Shown here: positions 19,201 to 28,900 of the stretch, one piece after another | How the letters are laid out: each line of letters starts with the position of its first letter | Numbering within the stretch: position 1 is the stretch's first letter | Assembly: GCA_012845835.1 (NCBI GenBank) | Contig: JABAKD010000019.1 | Span: 13,409,344-13,473,343 of the forward strand | DNA: 64,000 nucleotides | Reading direction: 5' to 3' | Source: Undaria pinnatifida | Taxonomy: Eukaryota > Sar > Phaeophyceae > Laminariales > Alariaceae | Notes under the pieces: model-generated | What the model was told of the DNA's origin: nothing | Databases searched by the model: none | What the model saw: only the letters and a program-made list of their open reading frames with translations | Position numbers and translations under genes: made by a program

Positions 19201-22164
19201 AGTGTTACTTATACCCTTGATTAGTGTTCGCAAGCCGGGTAATACTCGCGAGTAACTGGGTGGTTGGCAAAAGGGTATCAACTCTACCGTCAATGCTATG
19301 TCGGCGGTTCCTCCATGCCGTCACCCCCACCCCCCAGCCCGTACGCCTTCCTTTGCAAGCTCCCCGTCCCTCCTCTTCCCATCCCATGCCTTACCCTCAC
19401 CCCCCCCGCCCCCCGCCCGCCTTCCCCCCCCACCTTGTTGGAAAGGTTTAAGGAGAACATGCGGAAGGAGTGCGAGGAGGAAGCCAGCCTCCCGTCCAGC
19501 CTGTCAAGCAAAATCAAATCTGCCGGACAGGTGATTCGCTACGGAAGGGTCGAGACACCTGCCCCCCCCGGTGCTCTTGAGTGCGCGCGATTTGGATTGG
19601 TTCATCAGCTGATCCGTGGGTCCGTCCAATCTAGGCCAACGCTATATTTGGCCTTTGTTACCACAACCAATTGACACGCTTGAACTGGTTGAGGCGCTCC
19701 TCGCCCCCCCGCCCGAGCTCTCATCGCCCGCGGTTTTGTGATGGTTGATCCGCTGGTTCGGGTTTGGCTGGTTTGTCCGTTAATTTCTTTATCAGAAATT
19801 TGTGCTTGACCAGCGAAAACCGGACGTGCCCCTGTCCCGACTGTGTAGGGGTGCACGCGTCTATCCATGTTCGGAAGGCAACGGTCCTGAATGGTAATGG
19901 GTACACCCCCTCCTCACGCCCCCGCTCGGTACTCCGAGCGCGTGCGGTTAGGTTGGTTGTTCGGTTGGCCCGTTAGGTGATGGCAGATTGTTAGTGTGGT
20001 TAGTTTTTCGGTTGGTCCGTTCGGTGAAGGCAGTTGGTGTAGTTGGCGCTCGTTAAGCGGACACGCTCTTCTAGTACGTGGGAAATCGTCAAATGGCTTT
20101 TCCCCCCCAGCGTTTTCAACCAAACCGAGGGGGTGGGGAAATCAGAGAGACAGCTACGGAGAGTCGTTGAAATAAAAGCTACTGTAGCGCTTAAAACGTA
20201 TTGTTTGCCCACCAAACACCGCCTTTCTTCTCCGACCGTGTCCCCACCCCTTTTTCCTTGCAGGTATCCTACCGATACGGCACAAGGAAGGGTCTCAGCA
20301 CCAAGTTTTTGTGCGTTTTCGACCTGGAAGTCCCGGACTACTTCGTACCATACAACGGGGATGGCGAGGTAATGCCCCCTGGTTAATATCGCCCTTTATA
20401 GCTGCGATCATCATACCACGTTAATTCCAAATGGTTTGGGCGAAACAAAACTTGGATGCAGTTCGATAGCTGAGTCACACCGCGGTACACGAGAGGGCAC
20501 GTCATTTTTCTCAGGTTACTGCTGCTGCAGAAGACGCTTGCCGCGACAGAGGTACTGTACGTAGTAATTTTCGGCTTTTTTTTTCCGAGTGACGGATTTC
20601 TTAACCCTTATAGAGCCCCCAAATCCCTCCATGTACTAACTCCAAGTAATTTCTCGCCCAAAACGGGTTTCCGGTTGTAAAGGCGTTAAGCGACTGTCGC
20701 CGGAATTTCACTATAGTTTTGCATTTTTTTTCGTCGTATACCTAGGTCATGGGATTGATTGTTCATCGGGTATTAATAACACTTTTTCGTTTTGTCGAAG
20801 TCAATTTTTTGGGTTAAGGAGGGTTAAGAAGGGTTAAGGAGGGTTATAAGAAGGGTTATAAGAAGGGTTATAATAAGGGTTATAAGAAGGGCTAATAAGG
20901 GTTATAAGAAGGGTTAGGAAGGGTTAAGAAGGGTTAGGAAGGGTCAAGAAGGGTCAAGAAGGGTCAAGGAGGGTTAAGAAGGATTTTAAGAAGGGCTAGG
21001 AAGGGTTAAGAAGGGTTATAAGAAGGGTTATAAGAAGGGCTAATAAGGGTTATAAGAAGGGTTGGGAAGGGTGAAGAAGGGTTAAGAAGGGTCAAGAAGG
21101 GTCAAGAAGGGTCAAGAAGGGTTAAGAAGGATTATAACAAGGGCTAGGAAGGGTTAAGAAGGGTTAAGATGGGGTAAGGAGGGTTGAGAAGGGGTAAGAA
21201 GGGTTATAAGAAGGGTTTTAAGAAGGGCTAATAAGGGTTATAAAAAGGGTTAATAAGGGCTATAAGAAGGGTAAGGAAGGGTTAAGAAGGGTTAAGATGG
21301 GGTAAGAAGGGTTGAGAAGGGGTAAGAAGGGGTAAGAAGCTATAGCGCTACTCGAATGAGTTGTATTATAAAACAATATCGGTGCAGCTCTACCGCAGCA
21401 TGTATCGGGTGATGTGACCTCTCACTATCGTTCGCCCCCCACGGCATAGGTGCAGGTCAACAGGGGTTTATGTGCGCGTATTTTTTCTTTGGTTTGTGCA
21501 CACCTTATGCTAGACGGAAGAGTTCATTTTTGGTGCCGGTGGCGGAAAGTAAGGAGGGTGAACCAAGCGTTTCCTCTCCTTTTTTCCATGCGTTGCTCAT
21601 GCCTCCGTTACCTTGCACGCACCTCACGAAATGTTAAAACATAATGTTGTTGATGCCCTTTGCATTTGTGCGCCAGCCTTACGATAGGTGAACTCATTCA
21701 TCGTGATGCCATGCGTTTATGAAACCGGTGTTTGACTTTCGAGCCCTTGCCATGGCTGGTTTATCCTGCTTTAGAGATCATTCGTTCTCAGTAGAACTAA
21801 ATGGAACACAACAAATGGCGGAATTCTTCACACGTCTCAGTGAAGCTACATTAAGCAATTGCAGCGTTTGTGTGAGTCTCTGTAGCGTGTAGACCATCCA
21901 ACACAATACTCGTGAGTACTGTAAACTAAAACCAGGCTAGGATTTCCCGTCCCCACTGTTGAGATGAATTTCTTTCTACTAACGTGGGACTCTGTAATAT
22001 ACCTCGAAGTATAGGTGGAAGAGTTTATCCTGATGCCGGTGACCGAAGCGCTGGATGCCATCAAGACCGACCTCGCCAAGTGGAAACCGAACTGTGCCTT
22101 GGTCATGATCGACTTCGCCCTCAGGCACGGCTTCCTCGACCCCGACCACGAGGCAAGCCAGTGA
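10243..22164 (+). CDS. Nudix hydrolase with DUF4743 N-terminal domain (seven exons)
   Basis: Exons: 10243-10377, 11856-12089, 13746-13875, 16462-16567, 19446-19530, 20264-20368 and 22015-22164. All introns are GT-AG and the phases are consistent (0,0,1,2,0,0). They total 945 bases and 314 residues, with ATG at 10243 and TGA at 22162-22164. Exons 1-3 give the DUF4743 region: AAQRCNRYRASDYLPVYV, then LERAAMIHFG and GVHLNGYVR. Exon 4 encodes WIGVRSVSKATYPGMWD and GGQPAG. Exon 5 carries the Nudix core KECEEEAS with the metal-binding glutamates. Exon 6 begins VSYRYGTRKG and ends YNGDGE. Exon 7 has VEEFILMP and the closing DFALRHGFLDPDHE. This order matches the family that includes the yeast YJR142W product and plant Nudix proteins, some of which hydrolyse damaged (oxo- or oxy-) thiamine diphosphate; that substrate is inferred, not shown. 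The start was chosen because the family begins shortly before the RCN motif and the frame upstream has no better ATG. No targeting peptide is evident. Introns of 0.7-2.9 kb hold many repeats. Confidence 0.9.
10450..11335. repeat. Array of about eight hairpin-forming repeats in Nudix intron 1
   Basis: Units start with a TATGCAGCACTATCCACTAG-like arm near 10456, 10577, 10696, 10784, 10899, 10979, 11091 and 11195. Most contain the reverse-complement arm (CTAGTGGATAGTGCTGCATA) about 40 bases later, with a centre at the GTCACTGTGAC-type sequence. The stem can reach about 30 bp. Units are linked by ACTAACAAAAGGTGCTACGAGCTCC and a T/G-rich spacer. Spacing is 80-121 bases because some units have lost an arm. 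All lie within the intron 10378-11855. Confidence 0.85.
11370..11765. repeat. Minisatellite, about 57-bp unit, in Nudix intron 1
   Basis: Roughly seven degenerate units of the type TTGTGGAATGCGAGGGGGTG, ATATTTCGCAAAGCGAGCG, ACGTGACG, with starts near 11379, 11434, 11489, 11542, 11594, 11650 and 11707. It lies directly between the hairpin array and Nudix exon 2. Confidence 0.8.
12345..12935 (+). repeat. Four degenerate tandem copies of the 3' end of Nudix exon 2
   Basis: The last part of exon 2 (GAGGGGCTGGTGGAGAC, GCCATTCCGAAGCAAGC, GAGCTCCAG and the GTGA donor) recurs in intron 2. Copies centre on the CCATTCCGAAG-equivalent near 12445, 12582, 12733 and 12888; the exon original is near 12057. 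The first copy is longest and also includes the CTGGCACCGTTCGCGTC block. Copies are spaced 137-155 bases, each followed by intron-derived GTGAC sequence. Reading frames are interrupted, so these look like decayed duplications. Confidence 0.85.
14440..14680. repeat. GCTGCTGG/CTGCTG-rich tract in Nudix intron 3
   Basis: Imperfect CTG triplets with interspersed GGCTGCTGCTGGCT units. It has the same composition as 2505-2935 but lies in a different gene. Confidence 0.85.
15016..15370. repeat. Simple repeats in Nudix intron 3: (TA)n and GCTGTGCC/AGCAC
   Basis: A (TA)n run at about 15018-15045 is followed by a GCCGTGC/GCTGTGC tract (15050-15118). About 190 bases later comes an (AGCACAGC)n tract (15297-15365). 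The two GC tracts are partly reverse-complementary, so together they could form an imperfect large hairpin. Confidence 0.7.
16740..16882 (+). repeat. Dispersed repeat family C, copy 2 (Nudix intron 4)
   Basis: Begins with a run of about 19 C at 16741-16759 followed by GCAGTTGAAGCTTCGCGC. It matches copy 1 at 9990-10165 through ACTACGACCATGCATGA and copy 3 near 28750-28900 through the CCGTCCCGGCAT block. Confidence 0.75.
16915..16995 (+). repeat. Degenerate copy of the 3' end of Nudix exon 4
   Basis: The exon 4 ending GCGGGGGGGCAGCCGGCAGG, plus ATGGGGTGAGC and the following GGGAC, recurs about 388 bases downstream with a few changes (GAGCAGCCGGCAGCGATGG, then GTGAGCGCGGGAC). The donor site is preserved, but the upstream part of the exon is not recognisable. 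It sits immediately 3' of a family C copy. Confidence 0.75.
17330..17425. repeat. GGGTACCCG-type repeat, first block
   Basis: Short palindromic GGGTACCC and GAGTACCCG words, repeated several times. The same words occur at 17695-17780 and 18750-19265, all within Nudix intron 4. Confidence 0.7.
17500..17694 (+). pseudogene. Fragment of a B-family DNA polymerase (motif A region), broken
   Basis: Frame +2 at about 17518-17560 reads AMAKYCLE, like the conserved A-x-YC-x-D/E stretch upstream of polymerase motif A. A different frame at 17641-17690 reads VVGLDYNSLYPSIILC, a clear D-x-x-S-L-Y-P-S motif A of family B DNA polymerases. The two parts need a frameshift and are only about 40 codons apart, less than in intact enzymes. 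Just after the motif the sequence runs into GGGTACCCG repeat. The piece lies in intron 4 of the Nudix gene, same strand. It could come from an integrated large DNA virus, a self-synthesising transposon or a cellular polymerase gene; the fragment is too short to decide. Non-functional. Confidence 0.6.
17695..17780. repeat. GGGTACCCG-type repeat, second block
   Basis: Three tandem units of about 30 bases (CCGGGTACCCGTTAAATTGC, CGGGTAACCG). It abuts the polymerase fragment and probably interrupts it. Confidence 0.75.
18745..19265. repeat. Tandem repeat with GGGACCCTGGT / CGGCGAGTATGAAGTG units
   Basis: Units of about 65 bases containing ACTCGGCGAGTATGAAGTGT, TACTCGTACCCGTGACTA and GGGACCCTGGTACCCGGGGCC recur near 18740, 19050, 19120 and 19185. 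Flanking GTAACACTCACAGAGTACCCGG and GTAATACTCGCGAGTAACTGG blocks, each followed by TG(A/G)(T/G)GGCAAAAGGG, appear at both ends (about 18790 and 19235). Confidence 0.75.
20600..20815 (+). repeat. Dispersed repeat family B, partial copy in Nudix intron 6
   Basis: Shares AGAGCCCCCAAATCCC, CCAAGTAATT, ACGGGTTTCCGGTTGTAAAGGCGTTAA and GTATACCTAGGTCATG with 22990-23190. It also shares the ACCTAGG..ATG...TTGTTCAT block with 7950 and 8150. Confidence 0.65.
20816..21340. repeat. AAGGGTTA/AAGGGTTATAAG minisatellite in Nudix intron 6
   Basis: About 525 bases of purine-rich repeats built from GGGTTAAGAA, GGGTTATAAGAA and GGGCTAATAA units, with variants such as GGGTCAAGAA. The motif GGGTTA resembles plant- or algal-type telomere sequence, but the spacing (10-12 bases) is not that of a telomere array. 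Confidence 0.9.
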
Positions 22165-22374
22165 CCTCCCGCTTTGTTTGCGTTTGACACTCGCCCTCCC
22201 TGCCGATTTCGCCTCCCCCCCTTTTTATTTTGTTGTTTTTTTTCGTCTCCCTGGATCCAATCGTCTTCCTCGAGTGTGGAAAATGTTCAATGCAACCAAT
22301 TGTTTGGGGGTAGCTTCATCGATATTTCGAGGTTGAGAAACATATGTTTTGTGCTCGTTTATTTTTGTTTGTTT

Positions 22375-22452
22375 AACCAATTGTGCGTTGGTCATGATCG
22401 ACGTTGCCCTCAGAAACGGCCCCCTTGACTCATACCACGAGGGAAGAGCCAA
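22375..22452 (+). pseudogene. Degenerate copy of the end of Nudix exon 7
   Basis: About 290 bases after the original, the sequence again reads NCALVMIDVALRNGPLDSYHE in one frame, against NCALVMIDFALRHGFLDPDHE in exon 7. The stop codon context is not conserved and no further coding follows. As with exons 2 and 4, the copy covers only the 3' end of the parent exon. Confidence 0.8.
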
Positions 22453-22744
22453 TCACCCCTTGGTTTGTTTTTTGTCAATCTCCCGCCCGGCCCATATCGT
22501 CTCTCGGATGGGGATAGTGGATAATAGTGAACGTAATTAACTAGCGTGTTCCGAATAGGAGGTCGCTTTTTTTTGTTTGCGTTATGTTTCTCGAAATTTA
22601 GCGGCGTTCTGTGGACCGAACAGTTTCCGTTTTTGACCTCTGCATACATCATCCTGTACAAATTCCGAGTGGGTTTCCATATTATATTACAATTGCATGT
22701 GTAGTTGGCCGTATTTTTCAATACTAAACTGTCTGTTGTCTGAG

Positions 22745-22975
22745 GGCAACACACAACATCGACACACAACATCGACACACAACATCAACACAAAACATCA
22801 ACAGACAACATCAGCGCACATCAGCACACAACATCAACACCCAAAATCAACACACAACATCAAGACACAACATCAACACACAACATCAACACACACCATC
22901 GACACACAACATCAACACACACCATCAACACACAACATGAACACACAACATCAACACACAACACACCATTTGACG
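22745..22975. repeat. ACACAACATCA minisatellite
   Basis: About 18 imperfect units of 12-13 bases (CACACAACATCAA, with CACACCATCGA and AACATGA variants). It ends just before the family B terminal motif at 22980. Confidence 0.95.
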
Positions 22976-22977
22976 CG

Positions 22978-23200
22978 TCCTACGATAGAGGTAGCAATTT
23001 TAATCCGAAACGGTTACTGAGTATCGAGGCTTCTTGACCCCTTCAGAGCCCCGAAACCCCCATACTAATTCCAAGTAATTAACCCCCACAAACGGGTTTC
23101 CAGTTGTAAAGGCGTTAACCCCTGGTCGTCGGGATTTCGTTCATGTTTTGCATGAGATTTTCGTTGTATGCCTAGGCCATGTTTTTTTTTCTTCAAATCC
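22978..23200 (+). repeat. Dispersed repeat family B copy
   Basis: Begins CTACGATAGAGGTAGC, then CTTCTTGACCCCTTCAGAGCC, CCAAGTAATTAACCCC, GGGTTTCCAGTTGTAAAGGCG and TGTATGCCTAGGCCATG, matching 20600-20815 and the family start at 7844. Confidence 0.7.
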
Positions 23201-26200
23201 GGCAGCATCTTTAGTATTCTCCAAAGCAGTCTGTGGGAGAGGTCTGAAACTCCTCAGGTGATGAGCCTCACCAAAAAACAATGGTTGCTGCACCTCTGCC
23301 GTCGCTGTTTGTCGTTGACACTCATCGTGCGCGCTGTCGGATGGTAAGCATATCATGGATGGTAAGCATATCATGCCCCCTTTAGAATTCCAGACGGAAA
23401 CCATGTCGAAAGTGACGGTCCACTACCGCATTGACCACGCGGAGCAGTCCGGGCCGCCGGGAAAGAGGATTCGTCCCCTGATTTGGAAGAGAGGAAACGC
23501 CGCTGGGTGTGGACACCGCTACGAACTCCTAATATGCGGAACTATATGCGAAGCGAGTGATGAATTCGACAGAGTTTTACTCGGTAAAATTGCGTCCTAA
23601 AACTCACTCGCAGAACTGCTGTATACGGTATACGAAGCGAGTGCTAATTCGATAGTTTTAATTCTACTGTAGGTAAATGGCAGCCTGCGGCCCAAGAGCG
23701 TTCTCGGTTCTCACGTGCTTAAGCGCTCTCACTCATGTGAATAAGCGCTCTCGTTTATTGCACTCACGTGACAACGCGTTCCCGCTAGTCGAGCTAAGTT
23801 ATGCGTGCTTGTTGCTCACGCGGTTATTTTTTATCCCCTAATCAAGTGATTGCGTTTTCTAGTTCACTCAGGTGAATCTACGCCGACATAGTTTCTTGGT
23901 TTTCAGTGTACGAAGATAGATGTCTCGACGCAAAAAAAAACCTGTGGTGCTACATCATGCTTCGAATTATACCTGTCCGGCAATAAGTATTCCTTGCGGG
24001 CTGGATTGCCTAGCATGTTGTAGCATGTTGAAACGCCAGCATTTTTCATGCCTCTATGCCGATTTCCCCCGGGCGAATGAGCTTATCGCATGAGCCTAGC
24101 AAGCATCATAGCATCATCACGGCTACGTTGTTTGCGTCACACCTACTAATAGTTATTATGTTCGCCATTGCCTGTGTTTTTGTTGTTGTCTCATTTTGTC
24201 ACCATTTTGTCGCGAACGGACTTACTTGGGGCGCATCGACAGCGCGAGTAGCTGGCACAGATAAAGCCGATGTCTCGAAGAGTTTTGAAGAACGAACGTG
24301 TTTCGTTTGCTTCGTTGTTCATTTGTTGTGGGCTATCAACAGTATCGTTGTCTACTGGCGAACTTGATGTCCACCTCGGACTCCCTTTGCGTTTTACAGT
24401 GACGTTCTTTTGGAAGGGCTGCTGCCGTAGTATTTATACTGAAAAATGATCCTAGGTCGAAAGTTTGCACACATCCGACATATGAGATCCCTATTATTCA
24501 TCCGTTGATGACCTGTCTTTCAGGGCTGATAGATCCCTGGTCTGCATGATCTGCGTGGCCTACACGTTATAGCCTGATAGTATCATCTATTGGAAAGGGG
24601 CTTGGTGATTGGCTCACTTCTCCCTCTCCTGTCCCTTGCACCCCTTCCTATCAATGCCTCCGCCGCTTCGCCTCTCAGGACTACCTGGAGCTGGTTCATC
24701 AGTTACGGACTGCGCAAACGCCTTCTACGTTCTAGAAAACTGGCCATTGTTTGGGGGACGATTATCGAATCTTGAAAAATGTTTATACTAATAAAAACCT
24801 GGTAGTCGCGCAACACGTAAGAATCATATGGGAAACATTCACGACACGACCGAGAAACGCTTGAGAAAATGCTTGAATATATTTTTGAGTAAGGGTGAGA
24901 AAGGGTTGAGAAAAATTGAGAAATGCTTGAGAAATAGCTGGCGATAGCCGAGAACGCTTTTAGAAAGACTTGCCTGGCACCTGGTGAGTGATTAACAAGT
25001 TTTGAGAAATGCGTAGGAACGAGTTCATACATATATTAGAGATGTTTCATAAATACAAACAGCGCGCAAAGACGAGTTAGTCGACAAAGTCTTCGATCTC
25101 ACAGCTGGAGTGTATTTTTATTTTCATAATAAATACTTGAGAGAAAATGTAGAATCGATGCACCGCGGCAGGAGCAAGGACGAAAATTAGGTAGGCGTTT
25201 CGTGACGGAGCCGCTTAAACATTGCAGCACGGAATGGGTTTCTTTCGGGGTCTTGAGAGAGGAACTTGTCGAAGAAAGCGACGGTCACAGCCTTACCCAC
25301 ACTTGCAGCAACCCCGGCTGCTGGGTGGTGGCTGTGCCCGAAGCCCAAGTTAGAGAAACGTATGACTCACGCGCAGCATGACGCTGGTTGCGCTGCTGCA
25401 CCTCTATGAGGTGGTCTCTAAAGACCGGGCTGCGGGCTTCGTAGGTCGCTATACTTTTTTAATCAAGTAGGAAGGGTTAAGACACTCTGTGTTTTGGGCC
25501 AACGAGGCTCATAGCTATTTTTGTGTGAGGCAGTGTGTCACACAGTGATTGCAGCATACAGCACGTTTTTCTTATATTTTCGTGCAGAAATCGAGCCAAA
25601 TTTTGTTAGTACCGATTTTGGGGATTCGGAGGTACTAACAACAAGCTAGTGCTAACAATAAATATGATAGGATGTGACCAAATGTAACAATGCTGACGGA
25701 CCGTTCCGAAGTTGTCAGCAAAACGAATCAGCGCTTCCTGCTGGAGTAATGATGACGTTGTGTGCTCGTAAGCCCAGCGAAGGACATGGACTGACGGGAG
25801 ACGACAGCATAACCGGATACTTGGTATATACTAATAGGTAATATTTCAACGGCACCCAACACGCATCCCGTTGTGAAGTAGCCCTTCAGCCAAAGTCGAA
25901 AGATGATCCCATACAAATCGATATTCTTGTACTCTAATTAGCATTTCAAAGGACACGAACACGCAGCTGGCATCAAGCCGACATACCTGGTGCTCCAATA
26001 ACTATGGACTGCAATGAATGCAATGGCATCCACTACGCACCCTATTGCGAGGAGACCCTTAAGCAAACGGCGTGAAACGGCCCCATAAAAACGATATTTG
26101 GCACATTTAAATGTTTCCCTTGGGCGAATGCTGGCGGCACTCTATGACCTGTGCGCACGTCGGCCAGATCACCGATCCCCACTTGATGATCAAGATATTT

Positions 26201-26469
26201 CAAGGAAGATCTGCACGGCCTGGCTCATGTTACCGGGTGGGAGCCGCGCGATCTGCATCATCTAACTCATTTTCCCTGGGTTGAATCCGTACTCTATAGA
26301 TAACAGATCCAGCACAACAGCTCATAACGGAAGATACAGGATCTACTGTTGATGATCTAGATCATGATCTGTACGAGGTGCACGGCTGTGGAAGCAGACA
26401 AAAGCTCAGGTAAGGGGTGTATCCCCTTTTTCACTCCGTCCAGAGTGTCGACGTACGCTGCAACAGGAA
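23201..26469. other. Long interval without a recognised gene
   Basis: Several short open stretches end at plausible splice sites. Examples are 23403-23580 (frame starting MSKVTVHYRID) and a segment after CTCTCAG at about 24679 reading DYLELVHQLRTAQT. Neither could be tied to a family or joined to other exons. Bases 23690-23800 contain CTCACGTG..AAGCGCTCTC repeats. Bases 25067-25133 are a short family A fragment (GTCTTCGATCTCACAGCTGG). The 24830-25000 stretch is rich in TTGAGAAA words. Confidence 0.45.
25067..25133 (+). repeat. Family A fragment
   Basis: Matches the 3' end of the family A repeat (ATCTTCGATCTCACAGCTGG, then GTGTATTTTCATTTT) as seen at 6332-6370. The rest of the element is missing. 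Confidence 0.7.
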
Positions 26470-26479
26470 ATTGTCTGTT

Positions 26480-27295
26480 CTTTCTCAGGCTCCTGACCGT
26501 AAACATCTCTTTAACGCACTTGGTGCCATTGCGATCGCGGGTCGTTGTCTACATGGCGGCACCACGTCCTGCAATACCCCTGGATGAACCAGAGAGCGGG
26601 CCAGATTATCAGCGTAAATGGCCGCCATCATACGCCGGATATCGGCAAGGCCGAAGTCCCCTCTCTCCAGGTGGGCTTGGTGAATGGCTTTATATGCGGG
26701 CGGTAGAGTTTCCAGTAAAATGTCCTCTTGCTCACGCTCTGTTGGACCCTCTGGTGGATCGTACATGTTAAGGCGGTCACGGCAGCTAGCTGTTGATGAT
26801 GTAAAGGTACTCGTCAGGGTCCTGGTCTGAATGCCTTTGCGTGCTGTTCACTTTGAAATATTCGGATTCGCGCGAGCTCCCTTTGAACTTCTTGCGCAGC
26901 GCTGCCCACGCTTGCTGCCCATATCCTGCGCCATCCTCGAGTTTCGTGCCCTCGAATTTCTGTACGACGACGAAGGCTTAGCTACCCATCGAAAATAACA
27001 GAAAGCTGAATAGATCCTGGTTGGCGGCTTTCCACGCTGCACGGACGGTGGCCTGATTGTCGTCGGTCTCTGACGGTCGCTCTTGCCCTTGCCGGATGTT
27101 GAAGACGGCTCCGTTGTAGATGCTGAGACTGACACGAAGCCTAGAACTCCATTCAAGAAAGTCGTCCGCCTTTTTGCCGTCGACTTTTGTTTGTTTCTTG
27201 AAAGACAACGTGAAGGTTGTTCGCTGTGCCGTCCATGATAATGGTTCCTGCCGCTCAGCAGTGAACGCAAAAGGTTTGTTAATACCTTGCTGCAA
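26480..27295 (-). pseudogene. Copia-type retrotransposon gag remnant
   Basis: Read on the minus strand, 27295 to about 26980 encodes a frame with NKPFAFTAERQEPLSW and KADDFLEWSSRLRVSL. An in-frame stop follows (MGS*AF), then FEGTKLEDGAGYGQQAWAAL and RKKFKGSSRESEYFKV down to about 26800. A one-base frameshift near 26785 restores DRLNMYDPPEGPTEREQEDI, then LLETLPPAYKAIHQAH and DLADIRR-like IRRMMAAIYADNLARS. This is the layout of Ty1/copia-type gag (UBN2-like) proteins: N-terminal fold, DEYLY...RL segment, LPPAY and the IYADNLARS ending. No zinc knuckle, protease, integrase, reverse transcriptase or LTR was found nearby. The copy is therefore truncated and inactive, with at least one stop and one frameshift. 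Confidence 0.75.
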
Positions 27296-27354
27296 TCCTT
27301 GTGAATATTTCTCAAGCGCACACCCCGAGTTTTCAAAGCTCGGCCTGTGCCCTC

Positions 27355-27612
27355 TCGTACTGACGTGCTACCTGTGCCGTCTATGCTACAGCTGGTGCCG
27401 TCCTCTGACGTGCGTTACCTGTGCCGTCTATGCTGCAGCTGGCGCAGGCTCAACTGAACGCCTCGAATCGTTCTTGACTCGTGTTCGAAAGACTGACGTG
27501 CACTGCCCGTGCAGGCTCAACTGAACGTCTCGAGTCCTTTCACGACTCGTGTTCGAAAGCTGACATGCACTCCCTGAGCCGTCGATGCTGCAGCTGGTGC
27601 AGGCTCAAGTGG
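27355..27612. repeat. Short tandem repeats (CTGTGCCGTCTATGCTGCAGCTGG type)
   Basis: Units containing GACGTGC, CTGTGCCGTCTATGCTRCAG, GCAGGCTCAACTGAACG and GACTCGTGTTCGAAAG recur two to three times each over about 250 bases. They lie just upstream (minus-strand sense) of the gag remnant. They do not look like a complete LTR. Confidence 0.6.
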
Positions 27613-28749
27613 ATGTGATGCAATCTGCGACGCCTCAAGAAGTACGGTAATTACTCTGCACTACTCTCAACCCGTGCAAGAAGAGCAGACACAAAAGTAC
27701 AATGCCCCGATAGCTATGTGGGCGCGTAGAAATAATGCCATCCTGACACCAGTACACGGCCGAGACGGACTCGACTACCAGTGCAGATTATCTTGAACCT
27801 AGACGACCAATCTAATTCAAGCCGCTGTCGAAAATCTTGACTCGGCTCACTTTTCGACCTTTCACAGTTGACAGTCTCCTATTTAATGACAGTCTTCCGT
27901 TGCTGCTCCAGATTGCAGGTTTTATCGAAGACTCATGATGCGCGCGTGCACTGTAGACGAGGCTCATAACCTATTGGTGTATGTGACGATGAGACTTGGC
28001 GTGGTCGCAGAGGCTGGCGTCAGCAGCAATTCAGCTAACCAAAAGAGCGTGCACGATGCACGAGGCAGTAGTATGTCTAAAAGGGCGCCTTCGGCCAAGA
28101 AAACATACACTTGAGAACAATGGATTGCTGTGCCCAGAGTTCAGTGGACACTAAAAACATGCATAGGAGGTTACATAACGAGGTGCAGAGAGCGCACGAG
28201 ACAATCCCTGAGCTACCAGGGCACAGCCAGTTTTCAAGGAGGGATTTCCGGGTTGTCTGCTGACGTTGTAGTCTCACCATCAAGCGCAAGCTCACTTTTC
28301 TGGGGGCAGGAGGGCTAAGGCTGCCGTCGATAGGGTTACCGTCGATAGAGCTACCGTCAAAAATAGCGAGACAAATGCCCGCCCTTACAGAGATCAATGT
28401 TGGGATCATGTCACAGTAAGGTTCTGGCAAACCTCACCCGCTGGAACGGACACGGAGCGAGGAGGAGACTCCCTGAATCGAGCATCGGCGCTCAGCGTGG
28501 GAGTAGCCTGCGGATTATTCGCGACACATCGGAGGTCATGAAGGAAGTAATGACGTACACCGTCTCAGAATCTTGGCTGGAATGGGTCTCGGTTCAGAAG
28601 TGGACCTAACCTCATGTCTCCTACCGGTCGACATGCTGAACGCGCATGGCGCGGTCACCCCCGGGGTGATTCCGCCGCGGTCAAAGCGTTTCTAAACCAG
28701 CTGCCGGAAACGGCACGCCCAGGGGGGTAGGACAAACCACTGGAGCTTC
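27613..28749. other. No recognised feature
   Basis: An open stretch at 28397-28609 (plus) and one at 28077-28430 (minus) are not related to any family I know. Base composition is mixed and there is no obvious repetition. Confidence 0.4.
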
Positions 28750-28900
28750 AATATTCGGTAAGCCGTGTGTGTCCGTAGTCCGTGGCGTCATAGACCCTCA
28801 CATTCCTAAAATGCCGGGACGGGGCACGTTGGGCTTCACCGACCCGACGGACACTGGTTGACTATACGCGAAGAGACGTGAGGGGGAAGGGGTACCTACT
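28750..28900 (-). repeat. Dispersed repeat family C, copy 3 (inverted)
   Basis: The reverse complement contains ACGTCTCTTCGCGTATAG, GTCGGTGAAGCCCAACGTG, CCCGTCCCGGCAT and GAGGGTCTATG...GGACTACGGAC. It aligns with 16760-16870 and 10040-10150. Confidence 0.65.

Noticed and set aside
23403-23600. Possible first exon of another gene (frame MSKVTVHYRID...)
   Set aside because: No downstream exon could be joined in phase and no family was recognised, so it was left as an unassigned open stretch.
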